A stretch of DNA of 64,000 bases from UBA10649 sp963842725 (GTDB lineage: Bacteria > Actinomycetota > Actinomycetes > S36-B12), in contig CAWJHN010000004.1 in assembly GCA_963842725.1 (NCBI GenBank), forward strand, positions 186,001 through 250,000. The letters are read 5' to 3'. Position numbers and translations under genes: made by a program. Positions 50,212 through 59,610 of this stretch are shown here, one piece after another (position 1 is the stretch's first letter; each line of letters begins with the position of its first letter). The notes beneath the pieces are model-generated. The model worked only from the letters and a program-made list of their open reading frames with translations, had not been told where the DNA came from and ran no database searches.

Positions 50212-51603
50212 ATGACTCTGGTTGCCGGTATCGACTCCTCCACGCAGTCCGTCAAGATCGTGGTCCGCGACTCCGAGACGGGCGCCCTCGTGCGCGAAGC
50301 CCGCGCGAGCCACCCGGACGGCACCGAGGTGCATCCGCAGGCCTGGCTCGACGCCCTCGACGAGGCGACCTCCGGAGTCCTCGACGGCGTCGCCGCGATG
50401 GCGGTGTCGGGCCAGCAGCACGGCATGGTCGCGCTGGACGAGGACGGGCAGGTCGTGCGCCCAGCACTGCTGTGGAACGACACGCGCTCGGCCCCCGACG
50501 CCGCGGACCTGGTCGCCGAGCTCGGCGGCCCCGACGCATGGGCGCAGGCCGTCGGCAGCGTCCCGGTCGCGGCCTTCACGGTCACGAAGGCCCGCTGGAT
50601 GGCTCGCGTCGAGCCGGGCAACGCCGCTCGGACGGCCACGATGATGCTGCCGCACGACTACCTCACCTGGTCGCTTGCCGGTCGACCCGATGTCGCCGCG
50701 ACCGATCGCGGCGAGGCCTCGGGCACCGGGTACTGGTCGCCGATCACCGGCGACTACCGGACCGACCTCCTGGACCGCGCGCTCGGGCACGTCCCGGCCC
50801 TGCCCCGGGTGGCAGCACCGGGCGAGCCGGTGGGCGCGACCTCGGGTGGCATCGTGCTCGGCCCCGGCACGGGCGACAACATGGGTGCGGCCCTCGGACT
50901 CGACGCGGAGCCGGGCGATGTCGTCGTCTCGCTCGGCACGTCGGGGACCGCCTTCGCGGTGTCGACCACGCCCGCGATGGACCCGACCGGGCTGGTCGCC
51001 GGCTTCGCGGACGCCACCGGCAACTTCCTGCCCCTCGTCTGCACCCTGAACGCCGCCCGCATCCTGACCAGCACGGCGGGACTGCTGGGCGTCGATCTCG
51101 ACGGGCTAGCGGCCCTCGCGCTTGAGGCCGCCCCGGGGTCCGAGGGGCTGGTCCTGCTGCCGTACTTCGACGGCGAGCGCACGCCGAACCTTCCCGACGC
51201 GCGCGGCTCGCTGCACGGCATCACCCGCGGCAACCTCACCCCCCAGAACATCGCGCGGGCAGCCATCGAGGGCATGCTCGGCGGACTCGCCGACGCCGTC
51301 GACGCGCTGATCGAGGTCGGTGTCCAGCCCCGCCGGGTGCTGCTGGTGGGTGGCGCTGCGGCCAATCCGGCCGTCGCGACGGTCGCGGCGACGATGTTCC
51401 CGGTCCCGGTGGTCGTGCCGCCGGCGGGAGAGTACGTGGCGGACGGCGCGGCCCGGCAGGCGGCGTGGGTGCTGAGCGGCGCTGCCGCCGCACCGTCCTG
51501 GCCGACCGCGCGTTCCGGGATCACGACGCGCCTGGAGCCGGCCCTGGTTGCCTCCGTGCGGGAGAACTACGCGGCTGCGCGCGGGTCGCTCTACCCCGCC
51601 TGA
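50212..51603 (+). CDS. xylB: Xylulokinase
   Basis: Phosphorylates D-xylulose to xylulose-5-phosphate. 463 residues, FGGY family. N-terminal phosphate-1 loop GIDSSTQSVKIVV, sugar-binding SGQQHGMVALD with WNDTR, HDYLTW, DRGEASGTGYW, and in the C-terminal domain SLGTSGTAFAV (phosphate-2 loop), PYFDGERTPNLPDARG and VGGAAANPA (adenosine). All XylB hallmarks are intact. It lies upstream of xylA on the same strand but 183 bases before it, with the operator between, so the two can be separately initiated. ATG 50212 follows a hairpin-rich leader. Confidence 0.95.
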   Translation: MTLVAGIDSSTQSVKIVVRDSETGALVREARASHPDGTEVHPQAWLDALDEATSGVLDGVAAMAVSGQQHGMVALDEDGQVVRPALLWNDTRSAPDAADLVAELGGPDAWAQAVGSVPVAAFTVTKARWMARVEPGNAARTATMMLPHDYLTWSLAGRPDVAATDRGEASGTGYWSPITGDYRTDLLDRALGHVPALPRVAAPGEPVGATSGGIVLGPGTGDNMGAALGLDAEPGDVVVSLGTSGTAFAVSTTPAMDPTGLVAGFADATGNFLPLVCTLNAARILTSTAGLLGVDLDGLAALALEAAPGSEGLVLLPYFDGERTPNLPDARGSLHGITRGNLTPQNIARAAIEGMLGGLADAVDALIEVGVQPRRVLLVGGAAANPAVATVAATMFPVPVVVPPAGEYVADGAARQAAWVLSGAAAAPSWPTARSGITTRLEPALVASVRENYAAARGSLYPA

Positions 51604-51707
51604 GGACGCCCTGCAGGGTGCCGCCAGGTGTCCGTGACGTAATCAAATCGTTATCGGATGATGTCGAATCGATGCCAATAGCGCTTGTGTAGCGGGATCT
51701 TTGAGGC

Positions 51708-51752
51708 ATATGTTGGCTGCGACAACAATGTATGTTCGCGCAGCCAACATAT
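51708..51752. promoter_or_regulatory. ROK-type (XylR) operator before xylA
   Basis: A perfect 14-bp inverted repeat ATATGTTGGCTGCG ... CGCAGCCAACATAT with 17 bases between. Inside it are TGTTG-n7-CAACA (51711-51727) and TGTT-n9-AACA (51733-51749), the half-site form of ROK repressors. It ends 35 bases before the xylA start, so a bound repressor would block initiation. The flanking 51604-51707 gap is AT-rich and holds the promoter. Confidence 0.7.
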
Positions 51753-51786
51753 CCAGATTCGTTCCTGTTCGCGCAGAGGAGACCTC

Positions 51787-52953
51787 GTGTCGTTCGATCT
51801 GACCCCGAGCCCGGAGCACAAGTTCGCATTCGGCCTGTGGACGGTCGGAAACCGCGGCCGTGACCCCTTCGGCGAGGGCACCCGGCCCACCATCGAGACG
51901 GTCGACATGGTCAAGGGCCTCGCGGACATTGGGGTCTGGGGCATCAGCTTCCACGACGACGACCTGATGACCTTCGGCGCGCCTGAGGCGCAGCGACGCG
52001 GGCAGGTCGAGGCCTTCAAGAAGGTGCTCGACGAGACCGGCCTGGTCTGCTCGATGGCCACGACGAACCTCTTCTACCACCCTGTCTTCAAGGACGGCGC
52101 CTTCACGTCGAACGATCCGGCCGTGCGTCGGTTCGCGATCCGCAAGGCCATGGTCAACATCGACCTCGCCGCCGAGCTCGGCGCCCCCGTCTACGTGTTC
52201 TGGGGCGGTCGCGAGGGCGTCGAGACGGCGGCGTCGAAGGACACGCGCGACGCCCTGTCGCGGTACGCCGAGGCACTCGACTTCCTGGCCGGCTACGTCA
52301 CCGACAAGAAGTACGACATACGGTTCGCACTCGAGCCGAAGCCGAACGAGCCGCGCGGCGACATCTTCCTGCCGACCGTCGGCCATGCGCTTGCCTTCAT
52401 CTCGACCCTCGAGCATGCCGACATGGTGGGGGTCAACCCCGAGGTCGCCCACGAGACGATGTCGGGACTCAGCTTCTACCAGGCCGTCGCCCAGGCGCTG
52501 TGGCAGGACAAGCTCTTCCACATCGACCTGAACGACCAGCGCATCGGCCGCTTCGACCAGGACTTCCGCTTCGGCTCGGAGGGGATCAAGGACCACTTCT
52601 TCCTGGTGCGCCTCCTCGAGAGCAGCGGGTACGCCGGCGCCAAGCACTTCGACGCGCATGCGTACCGGACCGAGGACACCCAGGGCGTATGGGACTTCGC
52701 CCGTGGCTGCATCCGCAACTACCTCGCGCTCGCAGCCAAGGCTCGCGAGTTCGACCAAGATCCCCGCGTGGCCGAGGCGATGGCGTATTCCGGCGTCGCA
52801 GAGCTCGCGGAGCCGACTGTGGGTCCGTATTCCGCGGACTCCGCAGCCCGGTTGCACGCCGAGACCTTCGACCTCGACGGCCTCGCGAAGCGCGGCTTCG
52901 GGAACGAGGCGCTCGACCAGCTCGTCGTCGATCACATCCTGGGAATCGCCTGA
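51787..52953 (+). CDS. xylA: Xylose isomerase
   Basis: Converts D-xylose to D-xylulose; metal-dependent TIM barrel. 388 residues, the length of the Streptomyces type. Seen: KFAFGLWTVGNRGRDPFG, catalytic His/Asp in GVWGISFHDDDLMTF, LFYHPVFKDGAFTSND, YVFWGGREG, the metal-ligand LEPKPNEPRGD, VNPEVAHE, LFHIDLNDQ and KHFDAHAYR. The GTG 51787 start has AGAGGAGA eight bases before it; a longer frame upstream is not needed. It follows the ROK operator and is thus the first gene of the xylA-FGH unit. Confidence 0.97.
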   Translation: MSFDLTPSPEHKFAFGLWTVGNRGRDPFGEGTRPTIETVDMVKGLADIGVWGISFHDDDLMTFGAPEAQRRGQVEAFKKVLDETGLVCSMATTNLFYHPVFKDGAFTSNDPAVRRFAIRKAMVNIDLAAELGAPVYVFWGGREGVETAASKDTRDALSRYAEALDFLAGYVTDKKYDIRFALEPKPNEPRGDIFLPTVGHALAFISTLEHADMVGVNPEVAHETMSGLSFYQAVAQALWQDKLFHIDLNDQRIGRFDQDFRFGSEGIKDHFFLVRLLESSGYAGAKHFDAHAYRTEDTQGVWDFARGCIRNYLALAAKAREFDQDPRVAEAMAYSGVAELAEPTVGPYSADSAARLHAETFDLDGLAKRGFGNEALDQLVVDHILGIA

Positions 52954-53027
52954 TCCCAGGGCTCGACCGCACCACACCTACTAACAAGAAATCGCAGGAT
53001 CCTCCTGCGGGGAAGGGACAGCACCGC

Positions 53028-54194
53028 ATGTCCAAGAGAATCTATGGAGCAGTCGCCGGCCTTGCTGCCGCGTCACTGCTCGTCGCCGCCTGTGGCGGTT
53101 CATCCACCAGCAGCGAGTCCTCCTCTGCTGCTGCTCCGGCCGAGTCGTCGGCAGCTGCCTCCGCGGCAGCCTCCGAGATGGCCTCCGAGGCTCCGGCCGC
53201 AGGTGGCAAGGTCTGCGTGATCCTTCCCGACACCGCTTCCTCTGCCCGCTGGGACGGCGCTGACAAGCCGTTCCTCGAGGAGGCCTTCACGGCTGCCGGC
53301 GTCGAGTTCGACATCCAGAACGCCGGCGGTGACAAGGCCAAGTTCGCCACGATCGCCGACGGAATGCTCGCAGGTGGCTGTACCGCCATGGGCATCGTGA
53401 ACCTCGACAGCGACACCGGTGCCGCTGTCATCGCCAAGGCCACCGCCGCTGGCGTACCCGTCGTCGACTACGACCGTCTGACCCTGGGCGGCGGCGCTGC
53501 GTACTACGTGTCCTTCGACAACGTGGCCGTCGGCACCAAGATCGGCGAGGGCCTCGTCAAGTGCCTCACCGACGCCGGCACCACCGAGGGCCCGGTCGCG
53601 CTCCTCAACGGCTCGCCGACCGACAACAACGCCACGCTGTTCAAGCAGGGCTACCAGGCTGCCATCGAGGCGGCCGGCTACGAGATCACTGCCGACGAGT
53701 CCGTCCCGGACTGGGACAACACGAAGGCCGGCACCATCTTCGAGCAGATGTACACCAAGGCCAATGGTGACTTCGTCGGCGTTGCTGCCGCGAACGACGG
53801 CCTCGGCGGCGCAGTCGTCTCGGTGCTCGACCGCAACGGCCAGGCCGGCAAGATCTTCACCACCGGCCAGGACGCCACCGACGAGGGCCTGCAGCGCGTG
53901 CTGCTGGGCACTCAGTGCATGACCGTCTACAAGGCCGTGCGCCAGGAGGCCGACGCGGCCGCCGCACTGCTCGTCGCCCTCAGCAGTGGTGACACGACCG
54001 GTGCCGACGCTCTCGTCACCGGCACGACCACCGACAGCACCGCCGGAACCGAGGTTCCCAGCGTGCTGCTCGTCCCGCAGGCCATCTTCCCGGAGAACGT
54101 GAAGGACGTCATCGCTGACGGCTACACGACCGCCGACAAGGTCTGCACGACGGATGAGCTGAAGGCCGCCTGCGCGGAGTTCGGCGTTCAGTAG
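53028..54194 (+). CDS. xylF: XylF-like xylose ABC transporter substrate-binding lipoprotein
   Basis: A 388-residue lipid-anchored sugar-binding protein. Lipobox LVAACGG with Cys22, then a Ser/Ala-rich spacer, then a periplasmic-binding-protein-1 fold (VCVILPDTASSARWDGADKPFLEEAFTAAGVEFD; GVPVVDYDRLTLGGGAAYYVSFDN; VALLNGSPTDNN; FVGVAAANDGLGGAVVSVLDRNG; FTTGQDATDEGLQRVL). PVVDYDRL and the DN residue set match XylF. It lies between xylA and xylG; a small hairpin (GCAGGA/TCCTGC, 52993-53007) precedes it. GGGAAGGGAC serves as ribosome site. Confidence 0.93.
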   Translation: MSKRIYGAVAGLAAASLLVAACGGSSTSSESSSAAAPAESSAAASAAASEMASEAPAAGGKVCVILPDTASSARWDGADKPFLEEAFTAAGVEFDIQNAGGDKAKFATIADGMLAGGCTAMGIVNLDSDTGAAVIAKATAAGVPVVDYDRLTLGGGAAYYVSFDNVAVGTKIGEGLVKCLTDAGTTEGPVALLNGSPTDNNATLFKQGYQAAIEAAGYEITADESVPDWDNTKAGTIFEQMYTKANGDFVGVAAANDGLGGAVVSVLDRNGQAGKIFTTGQDATDEGLQRVLLGTQCMTVYKAVRQEADAAAALLVALSSGDTTGADALVTGTTTDSTAGTEVPSVLLVPQAIFPENVKDVIADGYTTADKVCTTDELKAACAEFGVQ

Positions 54195-54234
54195 AACCAC
54201 CATCATCGGGCCTGACCCGGTGACGTAGGACGCG

Positions 54235-54265
54235 GTGGGGGCGGGTGCATCACATCCGCCCCCAC
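54235..54265 (+). terminator. Hairpin between xylF and xylG
   Basis: A 10-bp stem GTGGGGGCGG / CCGCCCCCAC with 11-base loop, followed by TGTTCT. In such operons it probably limits read-through or protects the abundant binding-protein mRNA from decay. Confidence 0.5.
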
Positions 54266-54330
54266 TGTTCTACCCCGTGCTTTTCGCGAATCGCCACTCC
54301 CGCCGATGCCGGTTACGAGAAGGTAACGAC

Positions 54331-55122
54331 ATGACAGATTCCAGTACTCCACTGCTGCAGCTCAAGGGGATCAACAAGAGCTTCGGCGCCGTCCATGTGC
54401 TTCGCGGGGTCGACCTCTCGGTCTACGCCGGACAGGTCACCGCGCTCGTGGGCGACAACGGCGCAGGCAAGAGCACCCTGATCAAGGGCGTGGCCGGCAT
54501 CTACTCCTTCGACTCGGGCGAGTACCTGTTCGAGGGCAAGGTGGCCGAGGTGAGCGATCCCAAGGATGCCAATGCCCTCGGCATCGAGGTCGTCTACCAG
54601 GACCTCGCGCTCTGCGACAACCTCGACGTGGTGCACAACATGTTCCTGGGTCGCGAGGAGATGAAGGGCATCACCCTCGACGAGATCACGATGGAGAAGC
54701 GCGCGAAGGAGACCCTCAAGGGCCTTTCCGTGCGCACCCTCAAGTCGGTGCGCCAGCAGGTCTCCAGCCTCTCGGGCGGCCAGCGACAGACCGTGGCCAT
54801 CGCGCGATCCGTGCTCTGGAACTCCAAGATGGTGATCCTCGACGAGCCGACCGCCGCCCTGGGCGTCTCCCAGACCGAGCAGGTCCTCAACCTCGTGCGC
54901 CGTCTGGCCGACAACGGCCTGGGCGTGATCCTGATCTCCCACAACATGAACGACGTCATGCAGGTCGCTGACAACATCGCCTGCCTCTACCTCGGATCCC
55001 TGGCCGCGCAGGTGCCGGCCAAGGATGTCAACCACAGCCGCGTCGTCGAGCTCATCACGTCCGGTCGCAGCGGGGACCTTGGGCTTCAACCGGAGATCGC
55101 GAACGCGGGAGGCGTGGCATGA
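54331..55122 (+). CDS. xylG: Xylose ABC transporter ATP-binding protein
   Basis: A 263-residue single-ABC ATPase that powers sugar import. Walker A GDNGAGKS (41-48), Q-loop region VYQDLALCDNL, ABC signature SSLSGGQRQ, Walker B VILDEPTAAL and the H-loop SHN. One nucleotide domain only, unlike two-domain XylG of E. coli but usual for actinobacterial carbohydrate (CUT2) systems. ATG 54331 has GAGAAGGTAACGAC upstream. Overlaps xylH by ATGA. Confidence 0.93.
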   Translation: MTDSSTPLLQLKGINKSFGAVHVLRGVDLSVYAGQVTALVGDNGAGKSTLIKGVAGIYSFDSGEYLFEGKVAEVSDPKDANALGIEVVYQDLALCDNLDVVHNMFLGREEMKGITLDEITMEKRAKETLKGLSVRTLKSVRQQVSSLSGGQRQTVAIARSVLWNSKMVILDEPTAALGVSQTEQVLNLVRRLADNGLGVILISHNMNDVMQVADNIACLYLGSLAAQVPAKDVNHSRVVELITSGRSGDLGLQPEIANAGGVA

Positions 55123-56420
55123 GCACGGTCCAGACCACCGATGTGGACATCCCCGAGGCCGGTGACCAGGGAACCGTCGGCGACGCGATCCGGGACTACT
55201 TCCAGCGGGTCAAGGGCGGCGACGTCGGCTCGATGCCGGCCGTCCTGGGTCTCATCGTCCTGGTCATCCTGTTCAGCGCGCTGCAGTCGGGGACCTTCTT
55301 CACCCCGCTGAACTTCGCGAACCTCCTCAACCAGGGCACCGCGATCATCGTGCTGGCCATGGGCCTGGTGTTCGTCCTGCTGCTCGGCGAGATCGACCTG
55401 TCGGCCGGCTACACGGCAGGCACATCGGCCGCCATCATGGCCGTCAGCCTCACCAAGTGGGGCTGGCCGTGGCCGCTGTCGCTCCTGCTGGGCCTGGCCA
55501 CCGGCACCGTCATCGGCCTGACGATCGGCCTGCTCGTCGCCAGGCTGGGCATCCCGTCCTTCGTGGTCACGCTGGCCGCCTTCCTGGGACTGCAGGGCGT
55601 CATGCTGCTCATCATCGGCGAGGGCGGCACGATCCCGATCCGCGAGGACGTCTTCCTGGCCATCATGAACAGGAACATGCCGATCTGGGCGGGCTGGCTG
55701 CTATGGGCGATCGTGGTGCTCGGCTATGCCGCGGTGGGCTACCGAGCGATCCAGAACCGCCGAAACGCCGGCCTGGCGACCACGTCGACATCCGTGTGGG
55801 GGGCCAAGATCGCCGCGCTCGCCGTGCTGCTCGGTGTCGCGGTCTACCTCCTGAACCTGCCTCGCCAGATCGTCCGGCCCGGCAAGGTGGCCTGCGAGAC
55901 GAACATCCCGCCGTCGCCCGAGGGCTGCATCCCGGTCATCGAGGGCGTGCCGTGGGCCGTGCTCGTCATCCTCGTGCTGCTGGTCGTCCTCACCTTCCTC
56001 CTGGGCCGGACGTCGTTCGGGCGCCATGTGTACGCCGTCGGCGGCAATTCCGAGGCAGCACGCCGCGCGGGCATCAGCGTGCAGGGCATCAAGATCGCCT
56101 GCTTCATGATCTGTTCGACGATGGCGGCCGTCGCCGGCCTGCTCATCGCGTCACGTGACAACTCGGTCTCGCCCACCACCGGTGGCGCCCAGACCCTGCT
56201 GTTCGCGGTCGGCGCGGCGGTCATCGGCGGTACCAGCCTGTTCGGCGGCCGCGGCCGCGTCATCGATGCGATCATCGGCGGACTCGTCGTCGCCGTCATC
56301 GCCAATGGCCTCCCGCTGATCACCTCGCAGTCCGGCATCCAGTACATCGTCACCGGCCTCGTCCTCCTGGTGGCCGCCAGCGTCGATGCCATCTCACGGA
56401 AACGCTCATCCACCACCTAG
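55119..56420 (+). CDS. xylH: Xylose ABC transporter permease
   Basis: A 433-residue inner-membrane permease of the RbsC/XylH (BPD_transp_2) type, with about ten or more hydrophobic helices and the family signature AVGGNSEAARRAGISVQGIKIACFMICS (cytoplasmic loop that contacts the ATPase), GGAQTLLFAVGAAVIGGTSLFGGRGRVIDAIIGG and VTGLVLLVAASVDAI. Consistent with CUT2 partner of XylG. A short hydrophilic insert (LPRQIVRPGKVACETNIPPSPEGCIPVIEG) near residue 250 holds two cysteines. Starts within the xylG stop (ATGA); the regulator gene follows 21 bases on. Confidence 0.93.
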   Translation: MSTVQTTDVDIPEAGDQGTVGDAIRDYFQRVKGGDVGSMPAVLGLIVLVILFSALQSGTFFTPLNFANLLNQGTAIIVLAMGLVFVLLLGEIDLSAGYTAGTSAAIMAVSLTKWGWPWPLSLLLGLATGTVIGLTIGLLVARLGIPSFVVTLAAFLGLQGVMLLIIGEGGTIPIREDVFLAIMNRNMPIWAGWLLWAIVVLGYAAVGYRAIQNRRNAGLATTSTSVWGAKIAALAVLLGVAVYLLNLPRQIVRPGKVACETNIPPSPEGCIPVIEGVPWAVLVILVLLVVLTFLLGRTSFGRHVYAVGGNSEAARRAGISVQGIKIACFMICSTMAAVAGLLIASRDNSVSPTTGGAQTLLFAVGAAVIGGTSLFGGRGRVIDAIIGGLVVAVIANGLPLITSQSGIQYIVTGLVLLVAASVDAISRKRSSTT

Positions 56421-56441
56421 CAAGGGAATGGTCGACAGCGC

Positions 56442-57659
56442 ATGGTCACGCGAAGCGCGACGACCCAGGACGAGCTGCGACGGCACAATGTGGCCCGGTT
56501 GCTCCGGCGCCTGCACGAGGGGGGCGCCGCCAGCAGGTCGGACCTGGTCGCCTATAGCGGGCTGAACCGCAGCACGGTCGGTGTGCTGGTCTCCGAGCTT
56601 GCCGATGTCGGCCTCGTGAATGAGGGGGCCGGCTCGGCGGGCCAGGTCGGCCGGCCGTCGCTCATGGTGCAGCCGGTGCCGGAATCGGCCGTAGTGGTGG
56701 CCTTCGACCTCCGCGTCGAGCGCACGGTCGTGGCACTCGTGGGCCTTGGCGGCAAGCTCCTGATGCGCAAGGAGCAGCGGCACCGCCGGGCCAACTACAC
56801 GCCGGACGCGGCGGTGCGCAACATCCTCAGCCTCACCTTGCAGGCGCTGCGCGCGGCCCCCCGGGACGCGGCGTGGGTCGGGGTGGGAGTCGGGGTGCCG
56901 GGGGTCGTCGACCACGAGGACGGACGCGTCCGGCTCGCACCCAACCTCGGCTGGGTCGACGTACCCCTCGGCGACGCTGTTCGGGAGGCCCTGACGGGGC
57001 AGTTCGGCTTCGCGCCAGTGGTGGTGGTCAACAACGACGCCGACCTCGGCGCGATCGCCGAGCACGCACGGGGCGTCGGGGTGGACACCGCCAACCTCAT
57101 CTACGTGTCCGGCGAGGTCGGCATCGGCGGTGGGGTCATCATCGACGGTCGACCCATGATCGGCGCGGGCGGCTACGGCGGCGAGGTCGGGCACATGATC
57201 GTGAACCCCGGGGGCGTCGTCTGCCGGTGCGGTGCCCAGGGCTGCTGGGAGACCGAGATCGGCCGCGATGCCATTGTTCGGGCGTCCGGTCTCAAGGGCG
57301 ACCACGACGAGGTCATCGAGGTCATCGCCGCTGCCTCGGCGGGCGACCGAACGGCGCGGGCAGCGATCGACGGTGTCGGCGAGTGGCTCGGCATCGGGCT
57401 CGCCAACCTCGTGAACCTGTTCAACCCCGAGGTGATCGTCCTGGGCGGGCACCTGAGGCAGATCTACCCCCTGGTGACCGGGACGGTCCACCGTCACATC
57501 CACGGTGCCCTGCCGGCCGCGCGCGAGCAGGTTCGCGTCGAGGTCCCGGCGCTGAGCGGCGAGAGCACCCTCATCGGCGCGGCGGAGACCGCGTTCGGCG
57601 ATCTGCTCGCCGATCCGCTCGAGGTGCTGCAGCGATCGCACCATGCCGCCGCTTCCTGA
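56442..57659 (+). CDS. xylR: ROK-family xylose repressor
   Basis: A 405-residue DNA-binding ROK protein. N-terminal winged HTH (about 10-75: ELRRHNVARLLRRLHEGGAASRSDLVAYSGLNRSTVGVLVSEL) and C-terminal sugar-kinase-like ROK domain with GVGVPGVVDHEDG, NNDADLGAIAEHARG, GEVGIGGGVIIDG, the zinc motif CRCGAQGCWE and GGYGGEVGHMIVNP. It is the presumed repressor acting at 51708-51752, released by xylose. It is encoded downstream of the genes it would control and overlaps the epimerase gene by 17 bases. ATG 56442. Confidence 0.94.
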   Translation: MVTRSATTQDELRRHNVARLLRRLHEGGAASRSDLVAYSGLNRSTVGVLVSELADVGLVNEGAGSAGQVGRPSLMVQPVPESAVVVAFDLRVERTVVALVGLGGKLLMRKEQRHRRANYTPDAAVRNILSLTLQALRAAPRDAAWVGVGVGVPGVVDHEDGRVRLAPNLGWVDVPLGDAVREALTGQFGFAPVVVVNNDADLGAIAEHARGVGVDTANLIYVSGEVGIGGGVIIDGRPMIGAGGYGGEVGHMIVNPGGVVCRCGAQGCWETEIGRDAIVRASGLKGDHDEVIEVIAAASAGDRTARAAIDGVGEWLGIGLANLVNLFNPEVIVLGGHLRQIYPLVTGTVHRHIHGALPAAREQVRVEVPALSGESTLIGAAETAFGDLLADPLEVLQRSHHAAAS

Positions 57660-58494
57660 GGTCGTCCTGACCGTCGGCGACGTCGAGCTCTCGATCGACC
57701 CGGACGCCGGCAACCGGGCGACGAGCTGGCGAGTCGGCGACCTCTCGCTGCTCGCCGAGCACGGCTCCGATCCACGCGAGCGCGGCATGTACCCCATGGG
57801 CCCCTGGGCGGGCCGCCTGCGCGACAACGCGTTCGACTTCCGCGGCCGCCGGCATGCGCTGCCCCTCACCTACGCCGGCTGGGCGATGCACGGCACGATC
57901 CCCACCCAGCCCGCGGAGATCATCGAGCACCGGCAGGAGGCCGATCGCGCGGTTCTCGTCGCGCGGGTGGTCGAGCATCCCGGCTGGCCGTGGGCAACCG
58001 CGATCGACATCGCGTGGGACCTGCGTCCGCGGGTCCTCACGACGTCGATCACGGTCCGGCCGACGGACGAGCAGGTCCCGGCGGTCGTCGGCTGGCACCC
58101 GTGGTTCGCCCGCGACCTGGGTCGCGGACGCCCACTCGAGTGGGCGATGGCGGCGATCGCCCGGGCCGAGCGCGGGTCGGACTACCTGCCGACCGGCCGG
58201 CTGATGCCGTACGACCCGGCCGACGGCCCGTTCGACGATGCCTTCCTGGTCCCCGGGGGCCGCGCGCTGCTGCGCTGGCCGGAGGCACTGGAACTCGAGG
58301 TCGCCTCGGACGGCTCCTGGTTCGTCGTCTTCGACCAGCTGTCCCGTACCGCCTGCATCGAGCCGCAGAGCGGGCCGCCGAACGGGCTGAACGACGGCCT
58401 CGGCGACCCGGTCGCCGTGGCGACGCCGGATCAGCCCGTGCGGCTGGTCACCACGTGGACGATGCGTGATGACCCGCCGGCGGGTCGAGGGTGA
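57643..58494 (+). CDS. Aldose 1-epimerase (GalM-like)
   Basis: A 283-residue mutarotase. Beta-sandwich galactose-mutarotase fold with YPMGPWAGRLRDNAFDFRGRRHALP (active-site Arg), HGTIPTQPAEI (catalytic His in GWAMHGT), VGWHPWFARDLGRG (second His) and the terminal Glu-containing CIEPQSGPPNGLNDG. It would interconvert xylose or arabinose anomers ahead of XylA. Start ATG 57643 within the xylR 3' end. Its end overlaps the converging Gfo/Idh gene by 47 bases. Confidence 0.9.
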   Translation: MPPLPEVVLTVGDVELSIDPDAGNRATSWRVGDLSLLAEHGSDPRERGMYPMGPWAGRLRDNAFDFRGRRHALPLTYAGWAMHGTIPTQPAEIIEHRQEADRAVLVARVVEHPGWPWATAIDIAWDLRPRVLTTSITVRPTDEQVPAVVGWHPWFARDLGRGRPLEWAMAAIARAERGSDYLPTGRLMPYDPADGPFDDAFLVPGGRALLRWPEALELEVASDGSWFVVFDQLSRTACIEPQSGPPNGLNDGLGDPVAVATPDQPVRLVTTWTMRDDPPAGRG

Positions 58495-59557
58495 CGACAC
58501 GTCGCTGGGCTGCCGACGTCCGGGCGGCGTCGAGAACGCGAAGGTTCTCGATCACGTCGTCGAGGAGCACGGGGGGCGCGGTCGTGCCGCGAAGCGCGGA
58601 CTCGACGCCGGCGTAGAACGCCGGCCACCGGCCCGCGTCCAAGGGGCGGCGTGAGTCGACGGCGACGCTCGCGTCGTCGAAGAGCCGGAGCAGGGCATCG
58701 GATCCGGCCGGCTCGCGGCCCCAGTCCGCATCCGTGGGCCGCCGCCCGGCAGCGAGGGCCTGCTCCTGAGTGTCGCTGTCCTCGATGCGCAGTCCGCCAC
58801 GGGTGGCCAGCAGGGTCAGGCGCGGCCGACCGAACGCGGAGACCTGGCTGACGGTGAGCTGGCTGATGGCACCGCTGACATGCTCGAGGACGAGAACCAC
58901 GTCGTCATCGGTCCCATCCACCGGACGCACGGTCCGGACGGCGGCCATGACCGAGGTGACCGGGCCCATCAGCTGCAGGGCCTGGTCGACGACGTGTGCG
59001 CCGAGGTCGTACAGCATGCCGCCCATGTCCTCGGGTGCCGTGGAGTTGCGCCACCCGTCCTTCGGGACCACCCGCATGCGCTCGAGCCGGGAATCGAAAC
59101 GGTGGACCGTTCCGATGGCGCCCTCCGCCGCGACCCGGCGCGCGGTGAGGAAGTCGCTGTCCCATCGCCGATTCTGGAACGGGATCAGCAGTCGGTCGTT
59201 GGCGGCGGCCAGCTCGCGCAGGAGGGTCGCTTCCCGGGCGTTCGGCGCGATCGGCTTGTCGAGGACGACGTGCTGCCCGGACGCCAGCGCCTCGCTCGCG
59301 AACGGGACGTGCGTGACGTTCGCCGTGCTGATCACGGCCAGGTCGTACCCGGTGTCCCAGGCTTCCTGGGCGGTGGCGTGCACAGTGGCGTCGGGGTGCG
59401 CCGCGCGTGCGGCGGCCGCTCGGTCGGGGTGCGCCGTGACGATCCCATCCAGCGACAGGCCGGGCGTGCACGAGACGAGGGGGGCGTGGAAGACCCGACC
59501 GCCGAGGCCGAAGCCCACGACGACGACGGATATCGGGCGGTCGGACACGGCGGTCAT
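58448..59557 (-). CDS. Gfo/Idh/MocA-family oxidoreductase
   Basis: A 369-residue NAD(P)-dependent dehydrogenase of sugars or cyclitols. N-terminal Rossmann domain (VVVVGFGLGGRVFHAPLV; TANVTHVPFASEALASGQHVVLDKPIAPN with catalytic EKP-like KP) and C-terminal domain with RRWDSDFLTARRV, GGMLYDLGAHVVDQALQLMG (active His) and LLATRGGLRIED. DKP replaces EKP. Substrate not deducible, though the xylose genes next to it hint at a pentose or inositol. ATG 59557 chosen. It diverges from the small RNA promoter. Confidence 0.92.
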   Translation of the reverse strand: MTAVSDRPISVVVVGFGLGGRVFHAPLVSCTPGLSLDGIVTAHPDRAAAARAAHPDATVHATAQEAWDTGYDLAVISTANVTHVPFASEALASGQHVVLDKPIAPNAREATLLRELAAANDRLLIPFQNRRWDSDFLTARRVAAEGAIGTVHRFDSRLERMRVVPKDGWRNSTAPEDMGGMLYDLGAHVVDQALQLMGPVTSVMAAVRTVRPVDGTDDDVVLVLEHVSGAISQLTVSQVSAFGRPRLTLLATRGGLRIEDSDTQEQALAAGRRPTDADWGREPAGSDALLRLFDDASVAVDSRRPLDAGRWPAFYAGVESALRGTTAPPVLLDDVIENLRVLDAARTSAAQRRVVTLDPPAGHHASSTW

Positions 59558-59610
59558 GGTGCGAGTAAACCAGTCGATGCCGCGGGCGTGGCTGCCAGAA
59601 GTCGGAGGCA

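Noticed and set aside
53028..54194. Ribose-type (rbs) rather than xylose transporter
   Set aside because: It shares the locus with xylA, xylB, a ROK repressor and an aldose epimerase; xylose is the simpler reading.
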